DNA from: Micromonospora sp. HK10
Lineage (GTDB): Bacteria > Actinomycetota > Actinomycetes > Mycobacteriales > Micromonosporaceae
Length of the DNA: 64,000 bases
Direction of reading: 5' to 3'
Assembly (NCBI RefSeq): GCF_000982955.1
Contig: NZ_KQ058825.1
Location: forward strand, 1 to 64,000
The notes beneath the pieces were generated by a model. The model had not been told where the DNA came from. It searched no databases and worked only from the letters and a program-made list of their open reading frames with translations. Shown in pieces: positions 8,806 through 18,246 of this stretch. The first letter of the stretch is position 1. Every line of letters starts with the position of its first letter. Both the position numbers and the translations under genes were made by a program.

Positions 8806-8939
8806 TGACACAGCAACACGTCGGCATCAATCATCATCAATAATTATCGAGGCAGGATCTCGGTGCGCTCCGGGTCGGCGACCGTCCGTCGGCGTCGCCC
8901 GCCGCGGAGCCGTCCGGCGCGAGGTGGGGAGGAGGGCCG

Positions 8940-10424
8940 ATGAGCACGGCCACGCTGCTGACCCCCGCCACCACCTCGGCGCGGCCCGGTGGCGGCGGCC
9001 CCGGCTCCGCAACCCGCGCCGCCGAACGGGCGTACCTCCGGACTCTCGTGGTGCTGGACACCGCCGTGCTGGCGGTGGCGATCCTCGTCGGGTACGTCGG
9101 CCGGTTCGGCGACGACCGGCCGAGCGGCTCGGAGATCCCGTACGTGCTGTTCGCGCCCGGGCTCCTGGTGGTCTGGTTGATCTCGCTGCGCGCGATGGGC
9201 TGCTACGACGACCGCGTGCTGGGCTACGGCGCGGACGAGTACCGGCGGGTCAGCTCGGCGAGCCTGCGGCTGGCCGGCGGCATCGCGATCACCGGGTACA
9301 TCGCCGACGTGGGCGTCTCCCGGGGCTTCCTGGCCATCTCCTTCGTGGTGGGCACCCTCGGCCTGGAGGTGGCCCGGTTCGGTGCCCGCAAGCGGCTGCA
9401 CCGGGCCCGGTACCGGGGCCGGGGCTGGTCCCGCAAGGTGCTGGTGGTCGGTGACACCGCCCACGTGCTGGAACTGGTGCACACCCTGCACCGCGAGCCG
9501 TACGCCGGCTACCGGGTGGTCGGCGCCTGCATCCCGGACGCGCTGCTCGCCCCGGTGCCGCAGCGGCTCGGCGACGTGCCGGTGGTCGGGTCGTTCCGCG
9601 GCATCCCGGAGGCGGCCACCGCCATCGGCGCGGACACCGTCGCGGTGACGGCGTCCGGTGAGCTGACCGCGACCCGGCTGCGTCGCCTCGGCTGGCAGCT
9701 GGAGGGCACCGGGGTCGACCTGGTCGTGGCGCCGGCGCTGACCGACGTCGCCGGCCCGCGGATCCACACCCGCCCGGTCGCCGGCCTGCCGCTGATCCAC
9801 GTCGAGGCGCCCGAGTTCCGGGGTGCCCGGAAGCTGGTCAAGGGCTTCGTGGACCGGTCGGTGTCGCTGGTCGCGCTGCTCCTGCTACTGCCGGCGCTGC
9901 TGGTGATCGCGCTCGCCATCAAGCTGGACAGCCGCGGGCCGGTGCTGTTCCGGCAGGTCCGCGTCGGCCAGGGCGGCCGGGAGTTCGGCGTCTTCAAGTT
10001 CCGGACCATGGTGGTCAACGCCGACGCCCTGCTGGCCGAGCTGGCCGCGCGGAACGAGACCGACGGGCTGATGTTCAAGATGCGCGACGACCCGCGGGTG
10101 ACCCGGGTCGGCCGGCTGCTGCGCAAATGGTCCCTGGACGAGCTGCCCCAGCTGGCCAACGTGCTGCTCGGCCAGATGAGCCTGGTCGGCCCCCGGCCGC
10201 CGCTGCCCTCCGAGGTGGCCCGCTACGACGGCGATGTCGCCCGCCGCCTCCTGGTCAAGCCCGGCATGACCGGCCTCTGGCAGGTCAGCGGCCGGTCCGA
10301 CCTGAGCTGGGAGGACGGCATCCGGCTGGATCTCTACTACGTGGAGAACTGGTCGCTCGCCGCCGACCTGACCATCCTCTGGAAGACCTTCGGCGCGGTG
10401 CTGCGCAGCCGCGGCGCGTACTGA
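8940..10424 (+). CDS. Polyprenyl glycosylphosphotransferase (exopolysaccharide initiation)
   Basis: A 494-residue WbaP/CpsE-type enzyme that transfers a sugar-1-phosphate to undecaprenyl phosphate, starting an extracellular polysaccharide. Four or five N-terminal transmembrane helices lie between about 30 and 150. A nucleotide-binding-like middle region has VLVVGDTAHVLELV. The transmembrane segment near 305-325 precedes the catalytic domain with RGPVLFRQVRVGQGG, FKFRTM, KWSLDELPQ and GPRPPLPSE. GGTGGGGAGGAGG precedes the ATG. No other polysaccharide genes follow, so its partners are elsewhere. Confidence 0.92.
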   Translation: MSTATLLTPATTSARPGGGGPGSATRAAERAYLRTLVVLDTAVLAVAILVGYVGRFGDDRPSGSEIPYVLFAPGLLVVWLISLRAMGCYDDRVLGYGADEYRRVSSASLRLAGGIAITGYIADVGVSRGFLAISFVVGTLGLEVARFGARKRLHRARYRGRGWSRKVLVVGDTAHVLELVHTLHREPYAGYRVVGACIPDALLAPVPQRLGDVPVVGSFRGIPEAATAIGADTVAVTASGELTATRLRRLGWQLEGTGVDLVVAPALTDVAGPRIHTRPVAGLPLIHVEAPEFRGARKLVKGFVDRSVSLVALLLLLPALLVIALAIKLDSRGPVLFRQVRVGQGGREFGVFKFRTMVVNADALLAELAARNETDGLMFKMRDDPRVTRVGRLLRKWSLDELPQLANVLLGQMSLVGPRPPLPSEVARYDGDVARRLLVKPGMTGLWQVSGRSDLSWEDGIRLDLYYVENWSLAADLTILWKTFGAVLRSRGAY

Positions 10425-10437
10425 GCCGGCGGGCCGG

Positions 10438-11568
10438 TCAGGGCTGCGGGCCGAACCAGTCCAGGCAGACCACCACGGCGTCGTCGACCAGGTCACCGGT
10501 GACGAAGGCGCGCAGGTCACCGATGAGCGAGCGGACCGCGTCCAGCGGCTCCATCGGCCCGGTCCGGCGCAGGAACCGGTCCAGCGCGGTCTCGCCGTAC
10601 CGGACCCGCTCGGCGGTCGCGTCGATCACCCCGTCGCTGACCACGAAGAGCCGATCGCCGGGACGGAGCAGGAACCGCTGCTCCTGGTAGTCCGTGCCGT
10701 CGAACATGCCGAGCGGGAACTGCTTCGTCAGCGCCTGCTCGGTCACCTCGGCGTCGCGCAGCCGCAGCAGGCGGGGCGACCCGGCGTCGACCACGGTCAT
10801 CGTCCCGGTGGCGAGGTCCAGCTCCAGCAGCAGCGCGGAGAGGTGCTGCCCGCCCCGGTGCAGCGCGTAGACCGCCTGGTCCGCCAGGGCGGCCTGGTCG
10901 GCCAGGGCGAGCCGGGCCCGGCGGGCGTTGCGCAGCGCGTGGGTGGCCAGCGAGGTGAGCATCGACGCGGCCACCCCCTCCCCGGAGCCGTTGATCACCG
11001 AGAGCCAGAGCCGGGTGCCGTCGTCGGACCAGTCGAAGCCGTCGCCGCGCACCGCGTACGCCGGCTCGAGCTGCCCGGCGAGGCTGAACGAGGGCCGGAT
11101 CCGGCTGCGGCCGGGCAGCAGCTCCCACTGCATCTCCGCGGCGAGCGTGAGCCGCCGGTCGCGCCGCGCGGTGAGGTAGATGTCGGTGGTGGCGGCCACC
11201 GCGGCCAGCTCGTGGCCCAGCGCGGTGGCGATCGCGTCCAGTTCGCGCAGGGCGTCCGGATCGCTCGGCACCGGCGAGACGTGCAGCACCCCGCGCCGCT
11301 CGCCGCGCATCCCCACCGGGAACCAGCCGGTGCCCGCCGCGACGACCGGCTCCTGGTGGTCGAAGCAGCGCCAGGCCGGGTGGCCCGGCCCGGAGACGGG
11401 CTCGCCCTCGCCGAGCGGCAGCAGTACGGCCAGCCGGTAGTCGACCTGGTAGAGCTCCGTCCGGGTGATGCCGTACGACCGTTCCAGCTCGGCGGCGAGC
11501 CGGTCGACGAGCAGATCCGTCGGGGCCTCGGTGAGAGTCCGCCGCGCCCGATCCTCCGGTCCGCTCAT
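10438..11568 (-). CDS. PP2C/SpoIIE-type phosphatase with altered metal-binding motifs
   Basis: A 376-residue protein with an N-terminal sensor-like domain (1-150) and a C-terminal SpoIIE/PP2C fold. The usual GGDWYD and GDVxGHG motifs, which hold the catalytic Asp residues, read GDGFDW and INGSGEG here, so one metal ligand is apparently replaced by Asn. SDGVIDA is retained. Function may be regulatory or weakly catalytic. It converges on the glycosyltransferase with a 13 bp gap and diverges from the MarR gene 56 bp away, which suggests shared control with the latter. Confidence 0.85.
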   Translation of the reverse strand: MSGPEDRARRTLTEAPTDLLVDRLAAELERSYGITRTELYQVDYRLAVLLPLGEGEPVSGPGHPAWRCFDHQEPVVAAGTGWFPVGMRGERRGVLHVSPVPSDPDALRELDAIATALGHELAAVAATTDIYLTARRDRRLTLAAEMQWELLPGRSRIRPSFSLAGQLEPAYAVRGDGFDWSDDGTRLWLSVINGSGEGVAASMLTSLATHALRNARRARLALADQAALADQAVYALHRGGQHLSALLLELDLATGTMTVVDAGSPRLLRLRDAEVTEQALTKQFPLGMFDGTDYQEQRFLLRPGDRLFVVSDGVIDATAERVRYGETALDRFLRRTGPMEPLDAVRSLIGDLRAFVTGDLVDDAVVVCLDWFGPQP

Positions 11569-11624
11569 CTTTGCTCCTTTGCACAGGTCGTCGGCCTGGT
11601 GGGGCGGGTAGTCTCGGGCCCACC

Positions 11625-12209
11625 ATGGCCGAAGAACGCGGTCCGTACGGACCTGATGCGAGTATGGCCGCCGCGCTGGACGAGGCGGCGGCCACCCTGC
11701 TGGCTGTCTGGGAGGCCGCCCGGGAGCGGACCACGAGCCGGCTCTCCGGCGCCCAGTTGCGCGCGGTCATGGTCGTGGAGCAGTACGACGGGATCAACCT
11801 GCGCCGCCTCGCCACGCTGACGGACATGCTGCTCTCCTCGGCCAGCCGGCTCTGCGACCGCCTGGTGGCGGCCGGGATGCTCGAGCGCGAGCCCGGCCGG
11901 TACGACCGGCGGGAGATCTCGCTGCACCTCACGCCGGCGGCGATCCGCCTCCTCAACGAGCTGCGAACCGACCGGCGGCAGCGGCTGGAGCGGATCCTGG
12001 CCGGGATGAGCGCGGAGGGCCGGGCCGCCCTGCTGCGCGGCATGCGGGAGTTCGACGAGGCCGCCCGGCGGGGCGAGGCCGCCGCCACGGAGGGGGTGGT
12101 GCTGCTCCAGCCGGCCGGCGAGCCGGTGGGGACCGCACCGGCCGGCACCGCGCCGGGCGAGCGGGGTCCGGCGCAGACCGGCGAGCCACCCGTGGCCCGC
12201 ACCGCCTGA
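11625..12209 (+). CDS. MarR-family transcriptional regulator
   Basis: A 194-residue winged-helix regulator. AQLRAVMVVEQYDGINLRRLA leads into the recognition helix SSASRLCDRLVAAGMLER, and a wing (PGRYDRREISLHLT) follows. I took the ATG at 11625; an in-frame ATG at 11665 is an alternative. The last 45 residues are Pro/Gly/Ala-rich. It is divergently arranged with the SpoIIE-like phosphatase gene, and the 56 bp between them probably contains both promoters and its operator. Confidence 0.85.
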   Translation: MAEERGPYGPDASMAAALDEAAATLLAVWEAARERTTSRLSGAQLRAVMVVEQYDGINLRRLATLTDMLLSSASRLCDRLVAAGMLEREPGRYDRREISLHLTPAAIRLLNELRTDRRQRLERILAGMSAEGRAALLRGMREFDEAARRGEAAATEGVVLLQPAGEPVGTAPAGTAPGERGPAQTGEPPVARTA

Positions 12210-12322
12210 CCGCGGCCCTGCCTGGGCCCGGCCGTCCGGGTCCGGGCTCCGTCGACCCAGCGGCCCACGTCCGGGCCCCGGTCGGCGGGCAGGTCAGGTC
12301 CGGGCAGGTCAGGTCCGGGCGG

Positions 12323-12430
12323 GTCAGGCCGGGGCGGGGTAACACGAGCCGGCCGGGCGGGTCAGGCCGGGGTCGGGGTCACCACGAGCCGGCCGGGCGG
12401 GTCAGACCCGGGTCGGGGTCACCACGAGCA
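12323..12430. repeat. 40 bp tandem repeat spilling out of the PP2C gene end
   Basis: Units begin at 12323 (38 bp, 2 bp shorter), 12361 and 12401. The third copy is the authentic 3' end of the phosphatase gene, encoding LVVTPTRV and the stop, so the downstream spacer carries two more copies of the gene terminus and following bases. Copies share CACGAGCCGGCCGGGCGG. Confidence 0.8.
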
Positions 12431-14057
12431 TGGCGATGTCGTCGTGGACCTGCTCGCCGAGCCAGCCGTCCACCAGCCGGAGCAGCCGGTCCACCAGCAC
12501 GGCCGGCGGCTGGCCGGCGGCGGGGGCCAGCGCCGCCCGCAGCCGCGGCTCGCCGAACATCTCCAGCCCGCCCGGGCCGCCGCGGGCCTCGGTCACCCCG
12601 TCGGTGTACGCCACCAGCAGGTCGCCGGGCGCGAGCCGTACCTCGGCCGCGCCGAACCGGGCGGCGGCCAGCGCCCCGACCGGCATGCCGCCCACCCGCA
12701 CCGGCTCGATCCCGCCGCCGGCGCGGACCACCAGCGGGTCGGGGTGGCCGCCGCCGGCCAGCCGGACCCGCAGCCCGCCGTCCGGCTCGCGGGTGAGGGC
12801 GCCCAGCAGCAGCGTGGTGAACTGGGCCCGCCGGGCCGCGCCCGGCGCGTCGAGCAGTGCCCGGTTGAGCAGGCTCAGCAGCTCCCGCGGCCGCGGCTCG
12901 ACCAGGCGCAGCGTGCGCAGGGACTGGCGTACCCGGCCGGTCAGCACGGCCGCCCCGACCCCCTTGCCGCACACGTCGCCGAGGGCGAAGAGCGCGCCCG
13001 CCCCGGTGGGGAAGAGGTCGTAGAAGTCGCCGCCGATGCGCAGGCCGTCGCCGGCCGCCCGGTAGCCGCCGGCCAGCGTCATGCCCGCCACCGGTGGCAG
13101 GTCCGGCGGGAGGAGGCTGTGTTGCAGGACGCGGGCCAGGTGGGTCTGCTCGCCGAAGAGTTGGGCGGCGGCGAGCGCGGCGCCGGCCCGGGCGGCGAAC
13201 TCCCGGGCCAGGGCCAGCTCCCGCTGGTCGAACCCGGGCCGGTCGGGGCGGCGGACCAGGATCAGCGCGCCGGCCGCGCCGCCGGCACCGCCCATCGGGC
13301 TGACCAGCACGGCGCCGGGCCGGCCGAAGCCGGCGGGCAGCACCGCGGTCAGCTCGGCCGCCCACCAGGGGACCGGTTCCGGTGCGGCACCGTCGAGGGC
13401 CTCGACCAGTCCCGGTACGGCGTCGAGCAGGGCCGGGTCGCCGACGCCGGTGGCCGGACCGGGGTCCCCGGCGGCGTACCGGATCCAGTGCGGGACCGGC
13501 CCGGCCGGGGGTGGCGGGCGGTGCACGACCAGCGCGGCGTCGGCCAGGTAGGGCACCGGCAGGGTGACGGCGGCCCGCAGCGCCTGGTCCCGGTCCAGGG
13601 AGAGGCCGAGCCGGCTGCCGGCCTGGGCCAGGAAGTCGGTGCGAGAGCGTTCGGCGAGCAGCGCCGCGGCCCGGGCCCGCTCCTCGGTGACGTCCCGCAC
13701 GTACCAGGCGCTGCGCCCGCCGGACAGTTCACGCCGCAGCCCGTGCAGGTGCCGGCCGTGGTGCTCGGCGTCGAAGCTGTCGGCGCCCTCGCGGACCGCG
13801 TCGGCCAGGCCGGGCACCGCGCCGGCGGCCAGGTCGGCGCCGGGGCGCAGCTCCGGGAAGAAGGCGCCGGCGAGCGCGTTGACCAGGGTCACCCGGCCGT
13901 CGTGGTCGGTGGTGACGACCGCCTCGGCGAGGCCGTCCAGCAGCTCCCGGGCGAGGTGCGGGTCGGCCGGCAGCGTGCTCCCGGCCGCGTCGGACGGGGA
14001 GGTCCGGTCGCCGCCGTTGACCGGCCCGGCGAGGCCACCCCGGGGTGTCGTGGTCAC
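12402..14057 (-). CDS. PAS-GAF-SpoIIE phosphatase
   Basis: A PP2C-type Ser/Thr phosphatase of about 551 residues. A PAS-like sensor (ELLDGLAEAVVTTDHDGRV) is near the N-terminus and a GAF-like domain spans roughly 150-300. The SpoIIE catalytic domain has intact motifs: GGDFYDLF, ALGDVCGKG and YTDGVTEARG. Such proteins usually act on anti-anti-sigma factors in partner-switching pathways; no such partner is adjacent. The start is uncertain. GTG 14057 is chosen because the more upstream reading begins at a poor TTG (14180). The 3' end is part of the 40 bp tandem repeat. Confidence 0.85.
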   Translation of the reverse strand: MTTTPRGGLAGPVNGGDRTSPSDAAGSTLPADPHLARELLDGLAEAVVTTDHDGRVTLVNALAGAFFPELRPGADLAAGAVPGLADAVREGADSFDAEHHGRHLHGLRRELSGGRSAWYVRDVTEERARAAALLAERSRTDFLAQAGSRLGLSLDRDQALRAAVTLPVPYLADAALVVHRPPPPAGPVPHWIRYAAGDPGPATGVGDPALLDAVPGLVEALDGAAPEPVPWWAAELTAVLPAGFGRPGAVLVSPMGGAGGAAGALILVRRPDRPGFDQRELALAREFAARAGAALAAAQLFGEQTHLARVLQHSLLPPDLPPVAGMTLAGGYRAAGDGLRIGGDFYDLFPTGAGALFALGDVCGKGVGAAVLTGRVRQSLRTLRLVEPRPRELLSLLNRALLDAPGAARRAQFTTLLLGALTREPDGGLRVRLAGGGHPDPLVVRAGGGIEPVRVGGMPVGALAAARFGAAEVRLAPGDLLVAYTDGVTEARGGPGGLEMFGEPRLRAALAPAAGQPPAVLVDRLLRLVDGWLGEQVHDDIAMLVVTPTRV

Positions 14058-14188
14058 CGCCGCTCGCGGCGCGCCCCGGCCGGCGGACCTGTACGCATGC
14101 TGTCGGTGCACCTCTCGGTTGCCGGGTCGGTTGCCTGCCGGCCAGCGTACCGAGGGGCGTCCCGGCGCCGCACCGAGCAAGCCTCAGG

Positions 14189-15448
14189 TCAGCCGGGACG
14201 GGCCAACCAGCCGACCGGTTGGTCGACGATGCGGCGGACCATCGAGGCGGCCCCGCCGACCGCGGCGGACTGGGCGCCGAGCGCCGCCGGGCGGACGGTG
14301 ACCGGTGACCACGCGGCGGTGAGGACCCGCCGGGAGACCTCCGCGACCACCGGCGGGCGCAGCCAGGGGGCGAGCGGGGCGTATCCGCCGCCGAGCACCA
14401 CGGTGTCCAGGTCCAGCAGGTTGACCACGCCCGCCACGGCCACCCCGAGGGCGGTGCCGGCGTCCGCCAGGGCGGCCAGGGTGGCCGGGTCGCCGGCCCC
14501 GGCCAGGTCCGCCAGCCGGGCCGCGGCGGTGTCGGCGGGCAGGTCGGCGCCGGCCAGCCCGGCGGCGGCCAGGATCGCCTCCTGGCCGGCGTACCGCTCC
14601 AGGCAGCCCTGGCCACCGCAGCGGCAGGGACGCCCGCGCGGGTCCACCGGGATGTGCCCGATCTCGCCGCTCCAGCCGCGGGCGCCCCGGTAGAGCGCCC
14701 CGTCGAGGACGATCCCGGCGCCGATGCCGATCTCCCCCGAGACGTGCAGGAAGCTGGCCGGTCCGGGTGGCCCGGCGTGCAGCTCGCCGAGGGCGGCCAG
14801 GTTCGCCTCGTTCTCCACCAGCAGCGGCGGGATCCCCGCCACCGGCTCGACCAGCGGCCGGTCGGCGAGCAGCGCGGGAACGTCCACGTCCCGCCAGCCC
14901 AGGTTGGGCGCGAGCCGCACCCGCCCGCCCTCGCCCACCAGGCCGGGCACCGCGAGCGCGGCGCCGGCCAGGGTCAGGCCGTCGCGTACCGCCGCCGCCC
15001 GGGCCTCGGCGGCGAGTGCGGCCAGCCGGGCCAGCGCGTCGGCGGGGGAGACCGGGCGCAGGTCGGCTCGGCGCACCAGGTGGTGGCGGACCGTGCCGGT
15101 CAGGTCGACCACGCAGGCGGCCAGGTAGTCGACGTTGATCTCCAACCCGAGCCCGGCCGGGCCGTCGGCGGCCAGCACCAGCCCGCGGGCCGGACGCCCG
15201 GCGCCGCTGCGGGGCGCCGGGTCCGCCTCGGCGACCAGCCGGCCGGCGATCAGGTCGTCGACGACGGCGGAGACGGTGGCCCGGGTCAGCCCGGTGGCGG
15301 CGGCGAGCTCGGCGCGCGAGGGCGGGCGATCGGCGGCCGCGATGCGCCGGAGCACCACCGCGAGGTTGAGCTCGCGGAGGCTGCCCTGCCGGACCGCCCC
15401 GGCGGTGCTCGTGCTGGTCACCCCTTGACACTGCCACACCGCAGTCAT
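14189..15448 (-). CDS. ROK-family transcriptional repressor of xylose genes
   Basis: A 419-residue ROK regulator (XylR type). The N-terminal winged helix contains PSRAELAAATGLTRATVS. The sugar-kinase-like domain carries the ROK zinc motif CRCGGQGCLERY, with EIGHIPVD just before it. It diverges from xylA, and the 49 bp between them contains a near-perfect operator, so repression of xylAB and itself, relieved by xylose, is inferred. No good ribosome site precedes the ATG, so a leaderless transcript or the GTG at 15421 is possible. Confidence 0.88.
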   Translation of the reverse strand: MTAVWQCQGVTSTSTAGAVRQGSLRELNLAVVLRRIAAADRPPSRAELAAATGLTRATVSAVVDDLIAGRLVAEADPAPRSGAGRPARGLVLAADGPAGLGLEINVDYLAACVVDLTGTVRHHLVRRADLRPVSPADALARLAALAAEARAAAVRDGLTLAGAALAVPGLVGEGGRVRLAPNLGWRDVDVPALLADRPLVEPVAGIPPLLVENEANLAALGELHAGPPGPASFLHVSGEIGIGAGIVLDGALYRGARGWSGEIGHIPVDPRGRPCRCGGQGCLERYAGQEAILAAAGLAGADLPADTAAARLADLAGAGDPATLAALADAGTALGVAVAGVVNLLDLDTVVLGGGYAPLAPWLRPPVVAEVSRRVLTAAWSPVTVRPAALGAQSAAVGGAASMVRRIVDQPVGWLARPG

Positions 15449-15452
15449 TTAA

Positions 15453-15465
15453 TTCAACCGTTGAA
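15453..15465. promoter_or_regulatory. Palindromic operator between ROK regulator and xylA
   Basis: TTCAACCGTTGAA is a perfect 6+1+6 palindrome in AT-rich sequence (TTTAA before it, CAAATT after it), 5 bp from the regulator start and 33 bp before xylA. Position and symmetry fit the binding site of the adjacent ROK repressor. Confidence 0.6.
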
Positions 15466-15497
15466 CAAATTGGCGACAACACCACCGGAGGTCCGCC

Positions 15498-16685
15498 ATG
15501 GCACCCCGTCCCACCCCTGCCGACAAGTTCTCCTTCGGGCTCTGGACGGTCGGCTGGCCGGCCCGCGACCCGTTCGGCGACGCGACCCGGCCCGACCTGG
15601 ACCCGGTCGAGGCCGTCCACAAGCTGGCCGAGCTCGGCGCCTACGGGATCACCTTCCACGACGACGACCTGGTCCCGTTCGGCGCCGACGCGGCCACCCG
15701 GGACCAGCACATCGCCCGGTTCCGCAAGGCCCTCGAAGAGACCGGCCTGGTGGTGCCGATGGTCACCACCAACCTCTTCACCCACCCCGTCTTCAAGGAC
15801 GGCGGCTTCACCAGCAACGACCGTGACGTGCGCCGGTACGCGCTGCGCAAGGTGCTGCGCAACGTCGACCTCGCCGCCGAGCTGGGCGCCAAGACCTTCG
15901 TGATGTGGGGCGGCCGGGAGGGCGCCGAGTACGACCTGGCCAAGGACGTCCGCTCGGCCCTGGACCGCTACCGCGAGGCCGTGGACCTGCTCTGCCAGTA
16001 CGTCGTCGACCAGGGCTACGACCTGCGCTTCGCCCTCGAGCCGAAGCCGAACGAGCCGCGCGGCGACATCCTGCTGCCCACCGTCGGGCACGCGCTCGCC
16101 TTCATCTCCACCCTGGCCCGCCCGGAGCTGGTCGGGCTGAACCCCGAGGTCGGGCACGAGCAGATGGCCGGGCTGAACTTCGCCCACGGCATCGCCCAGG
16201 CGCTCTGGCAGGGCAAGCTGTTCCACATCGACCTCAACGGCCAGCGCGGCATCAAGTACGACCAGGACCTGGTCTTCGGCCACGGTGACCTGCTCAACGC
16301 GTTCGCCCTGGTCGACCTGCTGGAGAACGGCGGCCCGAACGGCGGCCCCGCGTACGACGGGCCCCGGCACTTCGACTACAAGCCGTCCCGGACCGAGGAC
16401 ATGACCGGGGTGTGGGCCTCGGCGGCCGCGAACATGCAGACGTACCTGCTGCTCAAGGAGCGGGCCGCGGCGTTCCGGGCCGACCCGGAGGTGGTCGAGG
16501 CGCTGGCCGCCAGCAAGGTCGGCGAGCTGGCCACGCCGACCCTGGGCGACGGCGAGGGCTACGCCGAGCTGCTCGCCGACCGCGCCGCGTTCGAGGAGTT
16601 CGACCCGGCGGCCGCCGGGGCGAAGGGCTTCGGTTTCGTGCGGCTCAACCAGCTCGCCGTCGAGCACCTGCTCGGCGCGCGCTGA
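15498..16685 (+). CDS. xylA: Xylose isomerase
   Basis: A 395-residue xylose isomerase of the compact actinobacterial class that converts D-xylose to D-xylulose (and glucose to fructose) with two divalent metals. Recognisable elements are [20 protein letters not shown] at the N-terminus, [12 protein letters not shown] with the catalytic His, [33 protein letters not shown] and [10 protein letters not shown] with the metal ligands. GGAGG lies just upstream of the ATG. It is followed after 11 bp by xylB. Confidence 0.97.
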   Translation: MAPRPTPADKFSFGLWTVGWPARDPFGDATRPDLDPVEAVHKLAELGAYGITFHDDDLVPFGADAATRDQHIARFRKALEETGLVVPMVTTNLFTHPVFKDGGFTSNDRDVRRYALRKVLRNVDLAAELGAKTFVMWGGREGAEYDLAKDVRSALDRYREAVDLLCQYVVDQGYDLRFALEPKPNEPRGDILLPTVGHALAFISTLARPELVGLNPEVGHEQMAGLNFAHGIAQALWQGKLFHIDLNGQRGIKYDQDLVFGHGDLLNAFALVDLLENGGPNGGPAYDGPRHFDYKPSRTEDMTGVWASAAANMQTYLLLKERAAAFRADPEVVEALAASKVGELATPTLGDGEGYAELLADRAAFEEFDPAAAGAKGFGFVRLNQLAVEHLLGAR

Positions 16686-16696
16686 GGCCGGCCGCC

Positions 16697-18145
16697 ATGC
16701 CGCTCGTCGCCGGGGTGGACTCGTCCACCCAGTCCTGCAAGGTGGTCGTCCGGGACGCGGAGACCGGCGCGTTGGTCCGGCAGGGCCGCGCGCCGCACCC
16801 CGACGGCACCGAGGTCGACCCGCACGCCTGGTGGGACGCGCTGCTGGCGGCCGTCGACCAGGCCGGCGGGCTGGCCGACGTGGCCGTCGTGGCGGTCGCC
16901 GGCCAGCAGCACGGCATGGTCTGCCTGGACGAGGCGGGCCAGGTGGTCCGGCCGGCGCTGCTCTGGAACGACACCCGGTCCGCCGACGCCGCCCGCGACC
17001 TGGTCGCCGAGGCCGGCGCCGGCGAGTCCGGCCGCCGGTTCTGGGCGGACGAGACCGGTTCCGTGCCGGTGGCCAGCTTCACCGCCACCAAGCTGCGCTG
17101 GCTGGCCCGGCACGAGCCGGCGAACGCCGACCGGGTGGCGGCGGTCTGCCTGCCGCACGACTGGCTCACCTGGCGGCTCGCCGGCGCGCCCGGACTGGAC
17201 GCGCTGCGCACCGACCGGGGCGACGCCAGCGGCACCGGCTACTGGTCGCCCCGGACCGGCGGATACCGGCTGGACCTGCTGGAGCGGGCCCTCGGGCGGC
17301 GGGTGCGGGTGCCGGAGGTGCTCGGCCCGGCGGAGCCGGCCGGCCGGCTCGACCCGGCGGTGCTACCGGGATCCGACGGCGCGGCCGGACCCGTCCTGCT
17401 CGGGCCCGGCACCGGCGACAACGCCGCGGCCGCGCTCGGCGTGGGGGCCGGGCCGGGCGACGTGGTCGTCTCGATCGGCACCTCGGGCACCGTGTTCGCG
17501 GTGGCCGACACGCCCGCCGCCGACCCGACCGGCGCGGTGGCCGGTTTCGCCGACGCCACCGGCCGGTTCCTGCCGCTGGTCTGCACGCTCAACGCGGCCC
17601 GGGTGCTGGACGCCGCCGGGACCCTGCTCGGGGTCGGCCACGACGAGCTGAGCGAGCTGGCGCTGGCCGCCCCGCCCGGCGCGGACGGGCTGGTCATGGT
17701 GCCGTACCTGGAGGGGGAGCGGACCCCGGACCGGCCCACCGCCACCGGCGCCCTGCACGGCCTCACCCTGGGCACGTCGAGCCCGGCCCACCTGGCCCGG
17801 GCCGCCGTCGAGGGCATGCTCTGCGCGCTCGCCGACGGCCTCGACGCGCTGACCGCGCAGGGGGCCCGCGCGGACCGGATCATCCTGGTCGGTGGCGGGG
17901 CCCGCTCCGCGGCCGTACGCCGGATCGCGCCCCAGGTCTTCGGCCGCCCCGTGGTGGTCCCGCCGCCCGGCGAGTACGTCGCCGACGGGGCCGCCCGCCA
18001 GGCCGCCTGGGTCGCCCTCGGCGGCGCGACGCCGCCGTCGTGGACCCTCGCCGACACCGAGGAGTACGCGGCACAGCCGGTGCCCGCCATCCGGGAGCGC
18101 TACGCGCGGGCCCGGGACCTGGTCGTCGACCGGGTAGCGGGCTGA
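16697..18145 (+). CDS. xylB: Xylulokinase
   Basis: A 482-residue FGGY-family kinase that phosphorylates D-xylulose to xylulose 5-phosphate for the pentose phosphate pathway. It has [10 protein letters not shown] near the N-terminus, [10 protein letters not shown], the ATP-site segment [11 protein letters not shown] and the C-terminal [12 protein letters not shown]. The ATG at 16697 fits the family N-terminus; the open frame extends upstream only as an xylA shadow. It is coupled to xylA (11 bp gap) and ends before a strong hairpin. Confidence 0.96.
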   Translation: MPLVAGVDSSTQSCKVVVRDAETGALVRQGRAPHPDGTEVDPHAWWDALLAAVDQAGGLADVAVVAVAGQQHGMVCLDEAGQVVRPALLWNDTRSADAARDLVAEAGAGESGRRFWADETGSVPVASFTATKLRWLARHEPANADRVAAVCLPHDWLTWRLAGAPGLDALRTDRGDASGTGYWSPRTGGYRLDLLERALGRRVRVPEVLGPAEPAGRLDPAVLPGSDGAAGPVLLGPGTGDNAAAALGVGAGPGDVVVSIGTSGTVFAVADTPAADPTGAVAGFADATGRFLPLVCTLNAARVLDAAGTLLGVGHDELSELALAAPPGADGLVMVPYLEGERTPDRPTATGALHGLTLGTSSPAHLARAAVEGMLCALADGLDALTAQGARADRIILVGGGARSAAVRRIAPQVFGRPVVVPPPGEYVADGAARQAAWVALGGATPPSWTLADTEEYAAQPVPAIRERYARARDLVVDRVAG

Positions 18146-18152
18146 GTCGCAC

Positions 18153-18186
18153 GCGCCGCCGGCGGTCGGCGTACCGCCGGCGGCGC
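18153..18186 (+). terminator. Hairpin terminator after xylAB
   Basis: A perfect 13 bp stem, GCGCCGCCGGCGG pairing with CCGCCGGCGGCGC, has an 8-base loop and starts 8 bp after the xylB stop codon. No U tract. Confidence 0.7.
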
Positions 18187-18246
18187 CCCGCCCGGTTCCG
18201 CCGGGTCGGCTGGCGGCCGGCGGCCGATCCTGGTTGGGTGCCAGGC

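Noticed and set aside
16831..18246. N-terminal extension of the MFS frame through xylB
   Set aside because: The 470-residue extension is Arg/Gly/Pro shadow sequence; the transporter begins at 18247.
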